The notes under the pieces are model-generated. The model made no database searches, had not been told where the DNA came from, and saw nothing but the letters and a program-made list of their open reading frames with translations. From NCBI RefSeq assembly GCF_007923295.1, contig NZ_VOIR01000015.1, forward strand, positions 227,753-291,752: 64,000 nucleotides of DNA. The letters are read 5' to 3'. Made by a program: the position numbers and the translations under genes. The DNA comes from Agrococcus sediminis. GTDB taxonomy: Bacteria; Actinomycetota; Actinomycetes; Actinomycetales; Microbacteriaceae. Positions 30,696-39,197 of this stretch are shown here, in pieces; the stretch's first letter is position 1, and each line of letters opens with the position of its first letter.

Positions 30696-31097
30696 ATGAG
30701 CGAGCGCAAGCATGCCGGGATCGGGCGGGTCCTCATCGCGGTGTACGCGGTGCTGGCGATGGCGGCGACCGGTCGCTCGTTCGTGCAGATCGTGCAGCGC
30801 TTCGACGAAGCGCCGCTCGCCTACTCGCTGAGCGCCGTCGCCGCGGTCGTCTACCTGCTCGCGACGGTCGCGCTCGCGATGCGGGCGGATGCATGGCGGC
30901 GCGTCGCGCTCGCGGCCGTCTGCTTCGAGCTCGTCGGGGTGCTGGTCGTCGGCACCCTCTCGCTCGTGGCGCCCGAGCTCTTCGCGCACGACACCGTCTG
31001 GAGCCGCTTCGGGATGGGCTACCTCTTCATCCCCGCCGTGCTGCCGTTCCTGGGCCTGTGGTGGCTGCGCGCGAGCCGCGAGCGGGTGGCGGCGTGA
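30696..31097 (+). CDS. Small four-helix membrane protein
   Basis: 133 residues, unrecognised. Hydrophobic segments at about 10-30, 42-62, 68-90 and 105-123, with short charged loops. The end reads ...SRERVAA and overlaps a possible GTG start of ribF. Likely co-transcribed with ribF from the promoter at 30682. Confidence 0.75.
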   Translation: MSERKHAGIGRVLIAVYAVLAMAATGRSFVQIVQRFDEAPLAYSLSAVAAVVYLLATVALAMRADAWRRVALAAVCFELVGVLVVGTLSLVAPELFAHDTVWSRFGMGYLFIPAVLPFLGLWWLRASRERVAA

Positions 31098-31117
31098 GCG
31101 GCGACGGCGGGGCCGGC

Positions 31118-32044
31118 ATGGACTGGATCGACGCGCTCGAGGCCGTGCCGAGCGCGGTCACGATCGGCAAGTTCGACGGCGTGCACATCGGCCACCAGCG
31201 CATCATCGAGCAGCTGCGCGCGCTCGCCGAGCCCGAGGGCCTCGCGACCACCGTCGTCACCTTCGACCGCAACCCGCTCGAGATCGTGCGGCCCGACCGC
31301 GCGCCGCTGCCGCTCGTGTCGCTGCCGCACAAGGTGGAGCTGCTGCGCGCCGCGGGGGCCGACCGGGTCGTGGTGGTGCCGTTCACGGCCGAGACGGCGG
31401 CGCAGCCCGCCAAGGAGTTCGCCGAGCGCGTGCTGCTCGACGGGCTGGGCGCGCGCGTGCTGCTCGTCGGCGACGACTTCCGCTTCGGCCACCGCGGCGC
31501 CGGCGACGCGGCCATGCTGCGCGCGCTCGCCGAGCCGCGCGGCGCCCGCGTCGAGTCGATCGACGACATCTGCTTCGCCGACGGCCGGCGCGTGTCCTCC
31601 ACGTGGATCCGCGAGGCGCTCGAGCTCGGCCGCGTGCAGGAGGCCAACGGCATGCTCGGCCGCCGGCACGTGCTGCGCGGAGACGTCGTGCGCGGCTTCC
31701 AGCGGGGGCGGGCGCTCGGCTTCCCGACCGCCAACCTCGGCGCGCCCGTCGAGGGCTTCGTGCCCGCCGACGGCGTCTACGCGGCCCTCGCCCACGTCGA
31801 CGCCGGCACGTTCCCCGCCGCCGTCTCGATCGGCGACAACCCCACCTTCGACGGCGTCGCCGCGAAGACCGTCGAGGCGTACCTCCTCGACGTCGACCTC
31901 GACCTCTACGACCGGCCCATCAGCCTCGAGCTCGTCGACTTCGTGCGGCCCATGCACCGCTTCGAGAGCCTCGACCAGCTCATCGCTCAGATGTCGCGCG
32001 ATGTGGACCGCACGCGCGAGCTCGTCGCGACCGCCACGGCCTGA
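31118..32044 (+). CDS. ribF: Bifunctional riboflavin kinase/FAD synthetase
   Basis: Makes FMN and then FAD. 308 residues: the nucleotidyltransferase domain has AVTIGKFDGVHIGHQ (about 15-29) and VLLVGDDFRFGHRGAGD; the kinase domain has RGRALGFPTANLG near 200-212 and DGVYAALAHVD. The ATG at 31118 gives the usual distance to the first motif. GTG 31094, which overlaps the previous stop as GTGA, would add eight residues (SGDGGAG type) and cannot be excluded. Confidence 0.94.
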   Translation: MDWIDALEAVPSAVTIGKFDGVHIGHQRIIEQLRALAEPEGLATTVVTFDRNPLEIVRPDRAPLPLVSLPHKVELLRAAGADRVVVVPFTAETAAQPAKEFAERVLLDGLGARVLLVGDDFRFGHRGAGDAAMLRALAEPRGARVESIDDICFADGRRVSSTWIREALELGRVQEANGMLGRRHVLRGDVVRGFQRGRALGFPTANLGAPVEGFVPADGVYAALAHVDAGTFPAAVSIGDNPTFDGVAAKTVEAYLLDVDLDLYDRPISLELVDFVRPMHRFESLDQLIAQMSRDVDRTRELVATATA

Positions 32045-32078
32045 CCTGTCCGGACAGGGCTCCCGCGGCCGGTAGACT
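32045..32078 (+). promoter_or_regulatory. deoC promoter with palindromic operator candidate
   Basis: A -10 TAGACT (32073-32078) lies 16 bases behind a -35-like CGGACA (32051-32056). A perfect 14-base palindrome, CCTGTCCGGACAGG (32045-32058), covers the -35 and begins right after the ribF stop. It could bind a repressor such as a DeoR-type protein, or serve as a ribF terminator hairpin. Confidence 0.5.
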
Positions 32079-32145
32079 GCCCAGCACGCCGTACGCCGCG
32101 ACACACCTGGCGGACGACCGCACCGCGGCGGGAAGAAGGATCAGC

Positions 32146-33156
32146 GTGACCACACCCAGCGCAGCGCTCGCGCCCGCAGAGCGCGCCGTCCAGCTGCTCG
32201 GCGGCGACCTCTCCGAGGTCGCACTCCGCCGACACCTCGAGGGCCTGCCGGCCGTCGACGCCGTGGGCCTCGAGGCCCGCGCCGCATCGCTCGGCACCCG
32301 CTCCATCAAGACGAGCTCCAAGCAGGCGGCGCTCGACCTCACGATCCGCATGATCGACCTCACGACCCTCCAGGGCAACGACACCCGGGGCAAGGTGCAC
32401 TCGCTCGTCGCGAAGGCGCTCGTGCCCGACGCATCCGACCCCTCGACGCCGCGCCCCGCGGCCGTCTGCGTCTACGGCGACATGGTCGGCAACGCGGTCG
32501 AGGCGCTCGGCTCGGCCTGGAGCAACGGCCGCGACGACGGCATCAACGTCGCTGCCGTCGCAACCGCGTTCCCGTCCGGGCGCGCGAGCCTGCCGGTCAA
32601 GCTGCAGGACACCCGCGACGCGGTCGCTGCCGGCGCCGACGAGATCGACATGGTCATCGACCGCGGCGCGTTCCTCGAGGGCAACTACGGCAAGGTCTTC
32701 GACGAGATCGTCGCCACCAAGGAGGCGTGCCGCCGCACCGACGGCACCTTCGCGCACCTCAAGGTCATCCTCGAGACGGGCGAGCTCGTGACGTACGACA
32801 ACGTGCGCCGCGCCTCGTGGCTGTCGATCCTCGCCGGCGGCGACTTCATCAAGACCTCCACCGGCAAGGTGCAGCCCGCGGCCACGCTGCCGGTGACGCT
32901 GCTCATGCTGCAGGTCGTGCGCGACTGGGAGCGGCTGACGGGCGAGCGCATCGGCGTGAAGCCCGCGGGCGGCATCGCCACCGCGAAGGACGCCATGAAG
33001 TACCTCGTCACGGTCGCCGAGACCTGCGGCGAGGCGTGGCTCGACCCGCACCTGTTCCGCTTCGGCGCCTCGAGCCTGCTGAACGACGTGCTGCTGCAGC
33101 GCCAGAAGCTCACCACCGGCCGCTACTCCGGCCCCGACTACGTCACGATCGACTGA
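32146..33156 (+). CDS. deoC: Deoxyribose-phosphate aldolase
   Basis: Splits 2-deoxyribose 5-phosphate into acetaldehyde and glyceraldehyde 3-phosphate. 336 residues, the long class-I form. The Schiff-base Lys is in GGDFIKTSTGK near residue 240, a second conserved Lys in IGVKPAGGIATAKDA, and the LKVILETGEL strand is typical. GTG behind GAAGAAGGA. The two aldehyde dehydrogenase genes that follow would oxidise the acetaldehyde (inferred from context). Confidence 0.95.
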   Translation: MTTPSAALAPAERAVQLLGGDLSEVALRRHLEGLPAVDAVGLEARAASLGTRSIKTSSKQAALDLTIRMIDLTTLQGNDTRGKVHSLVAKALVPDASDPSTPRPAAVCVYGDMVGNAVEALGSAWSNGRDDGINVAAVATAFPSGRASLPVKLQDTRDAVAAGADEIDMVIDRGAFLEGNYGKVFDEIVATKEACRRTDGTFAHLKVILETGELVTYDNVRRASWLSILAGGDFIKTSTGKVQPAATLPVTLLMLQVVRDWERLTGERIGVKPAGGIATAKDAMKYLVTVAETCGEAWLDPHLFRFGASSLLNDVLLQRQKLTTGRYSGPDYVTID

Positions 33157-33164
33157 GGCTCCCC

Positions 33165-34604
33165 ATGGCATTCCTCGACTACGCGCCGGCTCCCGAGTCG
33201 ACGTCCATCCTCAACCTCCGCGACGAGTACCGGCTCTGGATCGGCGGCGAGTGGGTCGCGGGCGGCGGCGCGAGCTTCGCCTCCGTCTCGCCCTCGACCG
33301 AGCAGCCCATCGCCACGTTCGCGACCGCCGACGAGGGCGACGTGGATGCGGCGGTCCGGGCCGCGCGCACCGCGTTCCGCACCGTCTGGGGCCCGATGTC
33401 GGGCCGCGACCGCGGCAAGTTCCTCTTCCGCATCGCGCGCATCCTGCAGGAGCGCGCGCGCGAGCTCGCCGTCGCCGAGTCGCTCGACAACGGCAAGCCG
33501 ATCAAGGAGACGCGCGACGCCGACGTGCCGCTCGTCGCCCAGTGGTTCTTCCACTGCGCCGGATGGGCCGACAAGCTCGACTACGTCGGCCTCGGCGCCG
33601 CGCCGCAGCCGCACGGCGTCGCCGCGCAGGTCATCCCGTGGAACTTCCCGCTGCTCATGCTCGCGTGGAAGGTCGCGCCGGCGCTCGCCGCCGGCAACAC
33701 CGTCGTGCTGAAGCCGGCCGAGACGACGCCGCTCACGGCGATGCTCTTCGCCGAGGTGTGCGAGCAGGCGGGCCTGCCCGCCGGCGTCGTCAACCTCATC
33801 ACGGGAGCGGGCGAGACGGGCGCGGCGCTCGTGCGCCACCCCGACGTCGACAAGGTCGCCTTCACGGGCTCCACCGCGGTCGGCCGCGAGATCGCGAAGG
33901 CGCTCGCCGGCACGCCGAAGCGGCTGACGCTCGAGCTGGGCGGCAAGGGCGCGAACATCGTCTTCGACGACGCGCCCCTCGACCAGGCGATCGAGGGCAT
34001 CGTCAACGGCATCTTCTTCAACCAGGGCCAGGTGTGCTGCGCGGGCAGCCGCCTGCTCGTGCAGGAGAACGTGCACGACGCGGTGCTCGAGCGCCTCAAG
34101 GAGCGCATGGCGACGCTGCGCCTCGGCGACCCGCTCGACAAGAACACCGACATCGGCGCGATCAACTCCTCCGAGCAGCTCGCGCGCATCACGCGCCTCG
34201 TCGACCAGGGCGAGGCCGAGGGCGGCGAGCGCTGGGCGCCCGACTGCGAGCTGCCGGCGAAGGGCTACTGGTTCCCGCCGACCGTCGTCTCGGGCGTCGA
34301 GGCGTCGTCGACGATCGCCCGCGAGGAGATCTTCGGACCCGTGCTGTCGGTGCTCACCTTCCGCACGCCCGACGAGGCGATCGCGAAGGCGAACAACACC
34401 CCCTACGGCCTCTCGGCCGGCATCTGGAGCGACAAGGGCTCCCGCGTGCTCGCGGTCGCCGACAAGCTGCGCGCCGGCGTCGTCTGGGCGAACACGTTCA
34501 ACAAGTTCGACCCCGCGAGCCCGTTCGGCGGCTACAAGGAGTCCGGCTACGGCCGCGAGGGCGGCGTGCAGGGCATGCAGGCGTACCTGAAGGCAGGCAA
34601 GTGA
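33165..34604 (+). CDS. Aldehyde dehydrogenase, complete catalytic form
   Basis: 479-residue NAD(P)-dependent aldehyde dehydrogenase. VIPWNFPLLMLAWKVAPALAAGN carries the catalytic Asn, TLELGGKGANIV the general-base Glu, and NQGQVCCAG the nucleophile Cys (C291 by alignment with known ALDHs). EIFGPVLSV and the C-terminal oligomerisation strand are present. Eight bases after deoC and one base overlapping the next, truncated homologue. Acetaldehyde from deoxyribose breakdown is the probable substrate (inferred). Confidence 0.92.
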   Translation: MAFLDYAPAPESTSILNLRDEYRLWIGGEWVAGGGASFASVSPSTEQPIATFATADEGDVDAAVRAARTAFRTVWGPMSGRDRGKFLFRIARILQERARELAVAESLDNGKPIKETRDADVPLVAQWFFHCAGWADKLDYVGLGAAPQPHGVAAQVIPWNFPLLMLAWKVAPALAAGNTVVLKPAETTPLTAMLFAEVCEQAGLPAGVVNLITGAGETGAALVRHPDVDKVAFTGSTAVGREIAKALAGTPKRLTLELGGKGANIVFDDAPLDQAIEGIVNGIFFNQGQVCCAGSRLLVQENVHDAVLERLKERMATLRLGDPLDKNTDIGAINSSEQLARITRLVDQGEAEGGERWAPDCELPAKGYWFPPTVVSGVEASSTIAREEIFGPVLSVLTFRTPDEAIAKANNTPYGLSAGIWSDKGSRVLAVADKLRAGVVWANTFNKFDPASPFGGYKESGYGREGGVQGMQAYLKAGK

Positions 34605-35491
34605 TGGCGACCACGACGAAGACCCCGGCCCGCACGGCGACGCGCCTCGACGTGCCCAAGACCTACAAGCTCTTCATCGGCGGCGCGTTCCCGCGCAGCG
34701 AGTCCGGGCGCGTGACCGAGGTGCTCGACAAGCGCGGCGCGTTCGTCGCGAACGTCGCGAAGGCCTCCAGGAAGGATGCGCGCGACGCCGTCCGCGCGGC
34801 CCGCAAGGCCCAGCCCGGCTGGGCGGGCGCGACCGCGTACAACCGCGGCCAGGTGCTGTACCGGGTCGCCGAGGTGCTCGAGGGCCGCAAGGCGCAGTTC
34901 GTCGACGAGCTGCAGCGCACCGAGGGCCTGACCGCCGCGCGGGCGCAGCAGCAGGTCGAGGCCGCGATCGACCTGTGGGTGCTGCATGCCGGCTGGACCG
35001 ACAAGGTCGCCCAGATCGGCGGCCACGCCAACCCCGTCGCCGGCCCCTACTTCAACCTGTCGGTGCCCGAGCCGACCGGTGTCGTCGCGATCATCGCGCC
35101 GCAGGAGCAGGGCCTCCTGGGCCTCACGTCGGTCGTCGCGCCGGCGCTCGTGACGGGCAACGCGGTCGTCGTGGTGCCCGCCGCGGCCTCGCCGCTCGTC
35201 GCGATCTCGCTCGCCGAGGTGCTCGCGACGAGCGACCTGCCTGGCGGCGTCGTGAACGTGCTCACGGGCGACCCGGCCGAGCTCGCGCCGTGGCTCGCGG
35301 GCCACGCCGACATCAACGCGCTCGACCTCACCGGCGCCGGCGACCTCGACTGGGTCGAGCTCGAGGTGATCGCGGCCGACACGCTGAAGCGCGTGCTGCG
35401 TCCCGAGCCGGGCCTCGCGCCCGAGACGCCGCAGCGCATCCTCGCCCTCACCGAGACGAAGACGGTCTGGCACACGAAGTCCCGCCTCTGA
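34604..35491 (+). CDS. Truncated non-catalytic aldehyde dehydrogenase homologue
   Basis: 295 residues that match only the N-terminal and coenzyme-binding part of an ALDH (YKLFIGGAFPRSESG near 24; VAIIAPQEQGLLGLTSVVAPAL near 162-183; LPGGVVNVLTG near 213). The catalytic domain with Glu and Cys is absent; instead a 45-residue tail (LDWVELEVIAADTLKRVL...) closes the protein. The frame is clean and the start overlaps the upstream ALDH stop by one base (TGATG). This looks like a maintained partner, resembling the second half of ALDH16 enzymes, rather than a decaying gene. Confidence 0.85.
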   Translation: MATTTKTPARTATRLDVPKTYKLFIGGAFPRSESGRVTEVLDKRGAFVANVAKASRKDARDAVRAARKAQPGWAGATAYNRGQVLYRVAEVLEGRKAQFVDELQRTEGLTAARAQQQVEAAIDLWVLHAGWTDKVAQIGGHANPVAGPYFNLSVPEPTGVVAIIAPQEQGLLGLTSVVAPALVTGNAVVVVPAAASPLVAISLAEVLATSDLPGGVVNVLTGDPAELAPWLAGHADINALDLTGAGDLDWVELEVIAADTLKRVLRPEPGLAPETPQRILALTETKTVWHTKSRL

Positions 35492-35497
35492 CCGCCT

Positions 35498-35525
35498 GAG
35501 CGGCGCCCTGCGCAGGGCGCCGCTC
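35498..35525. terminator. Perfect palindromic terminator
   Basis: Two 14-base arms (35498-35511 and 35512-35525) are exactly complementary, forming a 12-bp stem with a GCGC loop. It stands between convergent genes and can stop transcription from both sides. Confidence 0.8.
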
Positions 35526-35538
35526 GGCCGTCTGCGCC

Positions 35539-35943
35539 TCAGCCGAGCGCCGCGACGAACCCGGCCCACGGCATCCGCTCCACGACGCCCTCGGCGGCGG
35601 CCGCGAGCTCGGGGTCGTCGGTGACGAGCGCGTCGGCCTGCAGCGACGCGACCGCGAGCGGCTCCGCCCGCGTCGCGTCGTCCCAGCCGAGCCGCGCGGC
35701 GTGCCGCCAGGCGACCGAGCGCGAGACGCGGTCGGCGAGCAGCCGCACCTTGAGCGACGCGAGCGCCTCGAGCTGCGCGCGCCCCTCGGGCTCCGGCAGG
35801 TCGCCCGCGCGCACCTCGGCCCACAGCAGCGGCATGACCTGCGAGCGCAGCGCCCCCGCGCCGACCAGCTGGTGCTCGCCCACGTCGACGCGCTCGCGCA
35901 CGATCCGCAGCGCGGTGGGAGCGTCGATCGCGAACCGCGCCAT
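35539..35943 (-). CDS. PIN-domain protein
   Basis: 134 residues of the PIN nuclease fold. Candidate acidic metal ligands are the Asp of FAIDAPTAL (residue 6), Glu of LLWAEVRAG, and the Asp pair in ADALVTDDPEL near 105-115. The middle (RLLADRVSRSVAWRHAARLGWDDATRAEPLAVASLQAD) is typical of VapC-like proteins. No VapB-type antitoxin gene is next to it; instead it is coupled by a one-base overlap to the M20 peptidase gene. It may be an RNase outside a toxin pair. Confidence 0.75.
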   Translation of the reverse strand: MARFAIDAPTALRIVRERVDVGEHQLVGAGALRSQVMPLLWAEVRAGDLPEPEGRAQLEALASLKVRLLADRVSRSVAWRHAARLGWDDATRAEPLAVASLQADALVTDDPELAAAAEGVVERMPWAGFVAALG

Positions 35944-37241
35944 CAGCAGCTCGACTCGATGAGGTCGGCGTACCAGCGGCAGCCGCCCAGCCACGTGTCG
36001 ACGCGGATGCGCTCGTCGCGCGCATGCAGGGTGAGGCGCTCGTCGCGGGTCATCGCGAAGGGCGCGAAGCGGTAGACGCGGTCGGTGATGCGATGCGTGT
36101 GCCGGCCGTCGGTGCCGCCGAGCATCACGTACGGCACGGTGAGCACGTCGGGCCGCAGCCGCGCGATCGCCGCCGCGACGTCGTCCCAGCCGGGGCCCGC
36201 CGAGGGGCTCTCGGGGCTCGGTCCGTGGCCGTGCAGCACCTCGAGCGACACCTGCGGGTCGGCGACCGCCCGCCGCACGTGCGCGACCGTCTCGTCGACG
36301 CTCGAGCCGAGCGCGATCCGCGCGTTCACGACCGCGACCGCCTCCTCCGCGAGCGCGTTGGGCGCGGCCGCGCCCGAGAGCTGCGTGACGACCGCGGTGG
36401 TCGAGAGCATCGCCCGCGTCTCGTCGCCGCGCGCCAGGATGCGCTCCACGAGCGGCCGCGCGCGCCGCACCCGCCGCAGCACCGCGCCCTGCGGCCCCGA
36501 CGCATCCGCCCCCAGCAGCTCGAGCATGCGCAGCGCCGGCTCCGGCAGCGAGCGCGGGAAGGGGGCGCGGTCGAGCCGCCGGATCGCGCGCGCGAGCCGC
36601 GACGTCGCCGGCAGCCTCGGCGGGGTCGACGCGTGCCCGCCCACCTGCGCCACGCGCATCCGGATGTTGGCGAAGCCCTTCTCGGCCACGCCCACCACCG
36701 CCACGTCGCGCGCGACGCCCGCGACCGGCGGCTCGATGATCGCGCCGCCCTCGTCGAGCGCCCACGCGGGTCGCACGCCGCGGGCGTCGAGCTCGGCGAT
36801 GGCCGACGCGGCGCCGGTGCCCATCGTCTCCTCGTCGTGCCCGAAGACGAGCCACACGTCGCGCGCGGGCGCGAAGCCCGCCGCGAGCAGCGCCTCGACG
36901 GCGACGCAGATGCCGACGAGCGAGCCCTTGTCGTCGAGCGTGCCGCGGCCCCACACGTGCGTGGCGTCGCGGTGCCCGGCGTAGGGCGGATGCGTCCACC
37001 CGTCGGGCGGGGCCGGCACGACGTCCTGGTGGGCCATGAGCAGCGCCGGCGCACCCGCGCCGCGCCCAGGCCACCGCGCGAGCAGCGTCGCGCCGATCGA
37101 CTCGACCTCGAGCGAGGCGAACAGCCGCGGGAAGCGCTCGCGGAGCGCCGCCTGGAAGGCGGGCAGCTGGGCCGCCTCCTCGGTCGGCACGCGCACGAGC
37201 GCGATCAGGTCGTCGACGGCCGCGTCCGGGATCTCCACCAC
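35943..37241 (-). CDS. M20 family metallopeptidase
   Basis: 432-residue zinc peptidase/deacylase of the M20 (ArgE/DapE/carboxypeptidase) group. Metal-binding motifs: LLMAHQDVVP (His-x-Asp), WGRGTLDDKGS (bridging Asp), HDEETMGTG (catalytic Glu pair), and a late GGTDGRH with His. The inserted dimerisation domain lies around 190-330. The GTG at 37241 has TACGCT six bases ahead, which decides it over the adjacent GTG at 37238. Substrate unknown. Confidence 0.9.
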   Translation of the reverse strand: MVEIPDAAVDDLIALVRVPTEEAAQLPAFQAALRERFPRLFASLEVESIGATLLARWPGRGAGAPALLMAHQDVVPAPPDGWTHPPYAGHRDATHVWGRGTLDDKGSLVGICVAVEALLAAGFAPARDVWLVFGHDEETMGTGAASAIAELDARGVRPAWALDEGGAIIEPPVAGVARDVAVVGVAEKGFANIRMRVAQVGGHASTPPRLPATSRLARAIRRLDRAPFPRSLPEPALRMLELLGADASGPQGAVLRRVRRARPLVERILARGDETRAMLSTTAVVTQLSGAAAPNALAEEAVAVVNARIALGSSVDETVAHVRRAVADPQVSLEVLHGHGPSPESPSAGPGWDDVAAAIARLRPDVLTVPYVMLGGTDGRHTHRITDRVYRFAPFAMTRDERLTLHARDERIRVDTWLGGCRWYADLIESSC

Positions 37242-37247
37242 GCCGCC

Positions 37248-37253
37248 AGCGTA
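37248..37253 (-). promoter_or_regulatory. -10 box for the M20 gene (leaderless)
   Basis: TACGCT on the minus strand, six bases before the GTG at 37241. Confidence 0.5.
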
Positions 37254-37288
37254 GGGCGGCCGGGCCGATGGCGGGCGCCGCGGCGCGT

Positions 37289-37294
37289 TACCGT
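37289..37294 (+). promoter_or_regulatory. -10 box for the kynA operon
   Basis: TACCGT about 23 bases before the kynA GTG; a strong AAGGAGG (37308-37314) lies in the short leader. Confidence 0.4.
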
Positions 37295-37317
37295 GGAGGC
37301 GAGCCGAAGGAGGCCCC

Positions 37318-38172
37318 GTGCCCGTCGAGGACAACACCCGCGAGATCGAGTCGACGATCGTCACCGACCTGCGCGAGCGCATGAGCTACGGGTCGTACCT
37401 GGGGCTCGACACGCTCCTCGCGTCGCAGCACCCGCGCAGCGAGCCGGAGCACCACGACGAGCTGCTGTTCATCATCCAGCACCAGACGACCGAGCTGTGG
37501 CTCAAGCTCGTCATCCACGAGCTCGACGACGCCCGCCGGCTGCTCGCCGCCGACGACCTGGGCGCGGCCCTCAAGCGCATCGCGCGCGTGAAGCACATCC
37601 AGGAGGTGCTGACGCAGCAGTGGTCGGTGCTCGCGACGCTCACGCCCACCGAGTACGCGCAGTTCCGCGGCGCGCTCGCCAACGCCTCGGGCTTCCAGAG
37701 CGCGCAGTACCGGCTCGTCGAGTTCGCGCTCGGCAACAAGCACGAGCGCATGCTGAAGGTCTTCGAGTCGAGCCCCGACGACCACGCGGCGCTCGCGGCC
37801 GAGCTCGAGCGGCCGAGCCTCTACGACGAGTTCCTCCGGCACCTCGCCCGCCGCGGCCACGCCGTGCCGACGGCGGTGCTCGAGCGCGACGTGCGGAAGG
37901 CGCACGTCTACTCCGAGGAGCTCGTGCCGGTCTTCCAGCGCATCTACGAGGGCGCCGACGACAACTGGCGCGCCTACGAGACGTGCGAGGAGCTCGTCGA
38001 CCTCGAGGACAACTTCCAGTTCTGGCGCTTCCGGCACCTGCGCACCGTCACCCGCACGATCGGGCGCAAGACCGGCACGGGAGGCTCGAGCGGCGTCGAC
38101 TTCCTGCAGCGCGCGCTCGACCTGACGTTCTTCCCCGAGCTCTACGCGGTCCGCACGCGGATCGAGGAGTGA
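37318..38172 (+). CDS. kynA: Tryptophan 2,3-dioxygenase
   Basis: Heme enzyme that opens the indole ring of L-tryptophan to N-formylkynurenine. 284 residues with MSYGSYLGLDTLL near 22-34, LLFIIQHQTTELWLK (substrate-side His in QHQ), NASGFQSAQYRLVEFALG, and FWRFRHLRTVTRTIG with the heme-ligand His, followed by GTGGSSGVDFL near 255. GTG behind AAGGAGG. It heads a three-gene operon with 4-base overlaps (GTGA, then ATGA). Confidence 0.96.
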   Translation: MPVEDNTREIESTIVTDLRERMSYGSYLGLDTLLASQHPRSEPEHHDELLFIIQHQTTELWLKLVIHELDDARRLLAADDLGAALKRIARVKHIQEVLTQQWSVLATLTPTEYAQFRGALANASGFQSAQYRLVEFALGNKHERMLKVFESSPDDHAALAAELERPSLYDEFLRHLARRGHAVPTAVLERDVRKAHVYSEELVPVFQRIYEGADDNWRAYETCEELVDLEDNFQFWRFRHLRTVTRTIGRKTGTGGSSGVDFLQRALDLTFFPELYAVRTRIEE

Positions 38173-39197
38173 GCGCCCCGCGGCTCGTGCGCGTCGCGCA
38201 CGCGCGCGTCGACGGCGCGTGGCATGCGGATGCGGTGCTGCGGCTCGGCGACGACGGGGTCGCCCTCGCGGACGGCGACGAGGCCGCGGCCCGCGACCTG
38301 CCGAGGCTCGACCTCGCGCTGCTCCCGCCGCTCACCGACGCGCACGTGCACCTCGCGCTCGCCGACCTCGGCGGGCTCGAGGGGAGCCGCATCGCCCGGG
38401 TCCTCGACCTCGGCGCCGACCCGGCCGCCGTGCCGGGCCTCGCCGACGCGGCGCGGGCGACGCATCCGGCCCTCGACGTGCGCTTCGCGGGCGCGTTCCT
38501 CACCGCGCCGGGCGGCTACCCGTCGGACCGCGCGTGGGCGCCGCCCGGCGGCGTCGTCGAGGTCGCGGGCGGCGCGGCGGCGGCCGCGGCGGTGCGCGCC
38601 CAGGCGGCGGCAGGCGCGAGCCTCGTGAAGCTCGTGTCGAACACCGACGACGGGCCGGCCCTCGACGACGAGGCGCTCGCGGCGGCGGTGGCCGAGGCGC
38701 ACGCGCTGGGGCTCCGCGTCGCAGTGCACGCGCAGGGCGGGGGCCAGCCGGAGCGCGCGATCGCCGCGGGCGCCGACGTGCTCGCGCACACGCCGTGGAC
38801 GCATCCGCTCGCCGACGACGTCGTGCGCCGCGCCGCCGGGCGCACGGTGTGGATCTCGACCCTCGGCATGCACGCGCGCGACGGCGACGACGAGGCCTTC
38901 GCACGCGCCACCGACAACCTCGCGCGCTTCGCGGCGGGCGGGGGAACGGTCGCCTACGGCACCGACCTCGGCAACGGCTCGAGCCGCCTCGACCTCGACG
39001 AGGCGGAGGTCGCGGCGCTGCGGCAGGCCGGGGTCGAGGGGGAGGCGCTCGTCGACGCGCTCACCGCGGCCCGGCTGCTGCCCGGCGGCCCCGTCGCGAG
39101 CGCCTTCCCGCCCGACGTCGACGGCGACGCCGCCGCGCTCGCATCCCTGCACCGGTCCCGGCCCGTGCGCATCACCGACCTGGAGGCCCCTCGATGA
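38169..39197 (+). CDS. Amidohydrolase, candidate formylkynurenine deformylase
   Basis: 342 residues of the metal-dependent amidohydrolase superfamily. All expected metal ligands can be placed: H59 and H61 (TDAHVHLAL), K154 (LVKLVSN), H187 (VAVHAQG), H207 (LAHTPWTH), D266 (YGTDLGNG). It lies between kynA and kynU with four-base overlaps on both sides. The enzyme missing from that order is formylkynurenine deformylase; usual KynB or alpha/beta-hydrolase forms are unrelated to this fold. The role as deformylase is inferred from position only; another amide or imidazolone-type substrate is possible. Confidence 0.82.
   Translation: MSAPRLVRVAHARVDGAWHADAVLRLGDDGVALADGDEAAARDLPRLDLALLPPLTDAHVHLALADLGGLEGSRIARVLDLGADPAAVPGLADAARATHPALDVRFAGAFLTAPGGYPSDRAWAPPGGVVEVAGGAAAAAAVRAQAAAGASLVKLVSNTDDGPALDDEALAAAVAEAHALGLRVAVHAQGGGQPERAIAAGADVLAHTPWTHPLADDVVRRAAGRTVWISTLGMHARDGDDEAFARATDNLARFAAGGGTVAYGTDLGNGSSRLDLDEAEVAALRQAGVEGEALVDALTAARLLPGGPVASAFPPDVDGDAAALASLHRSRPVRITDLEAPR

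Noticed and set aside
34604..35491. Second aldehyde dehydrogenase as a pseudogene
   Set aside because: The frame is intact, codon use is normal, it has a coupled start and its own C-terminal tail, so a maintained short protein is more likely.
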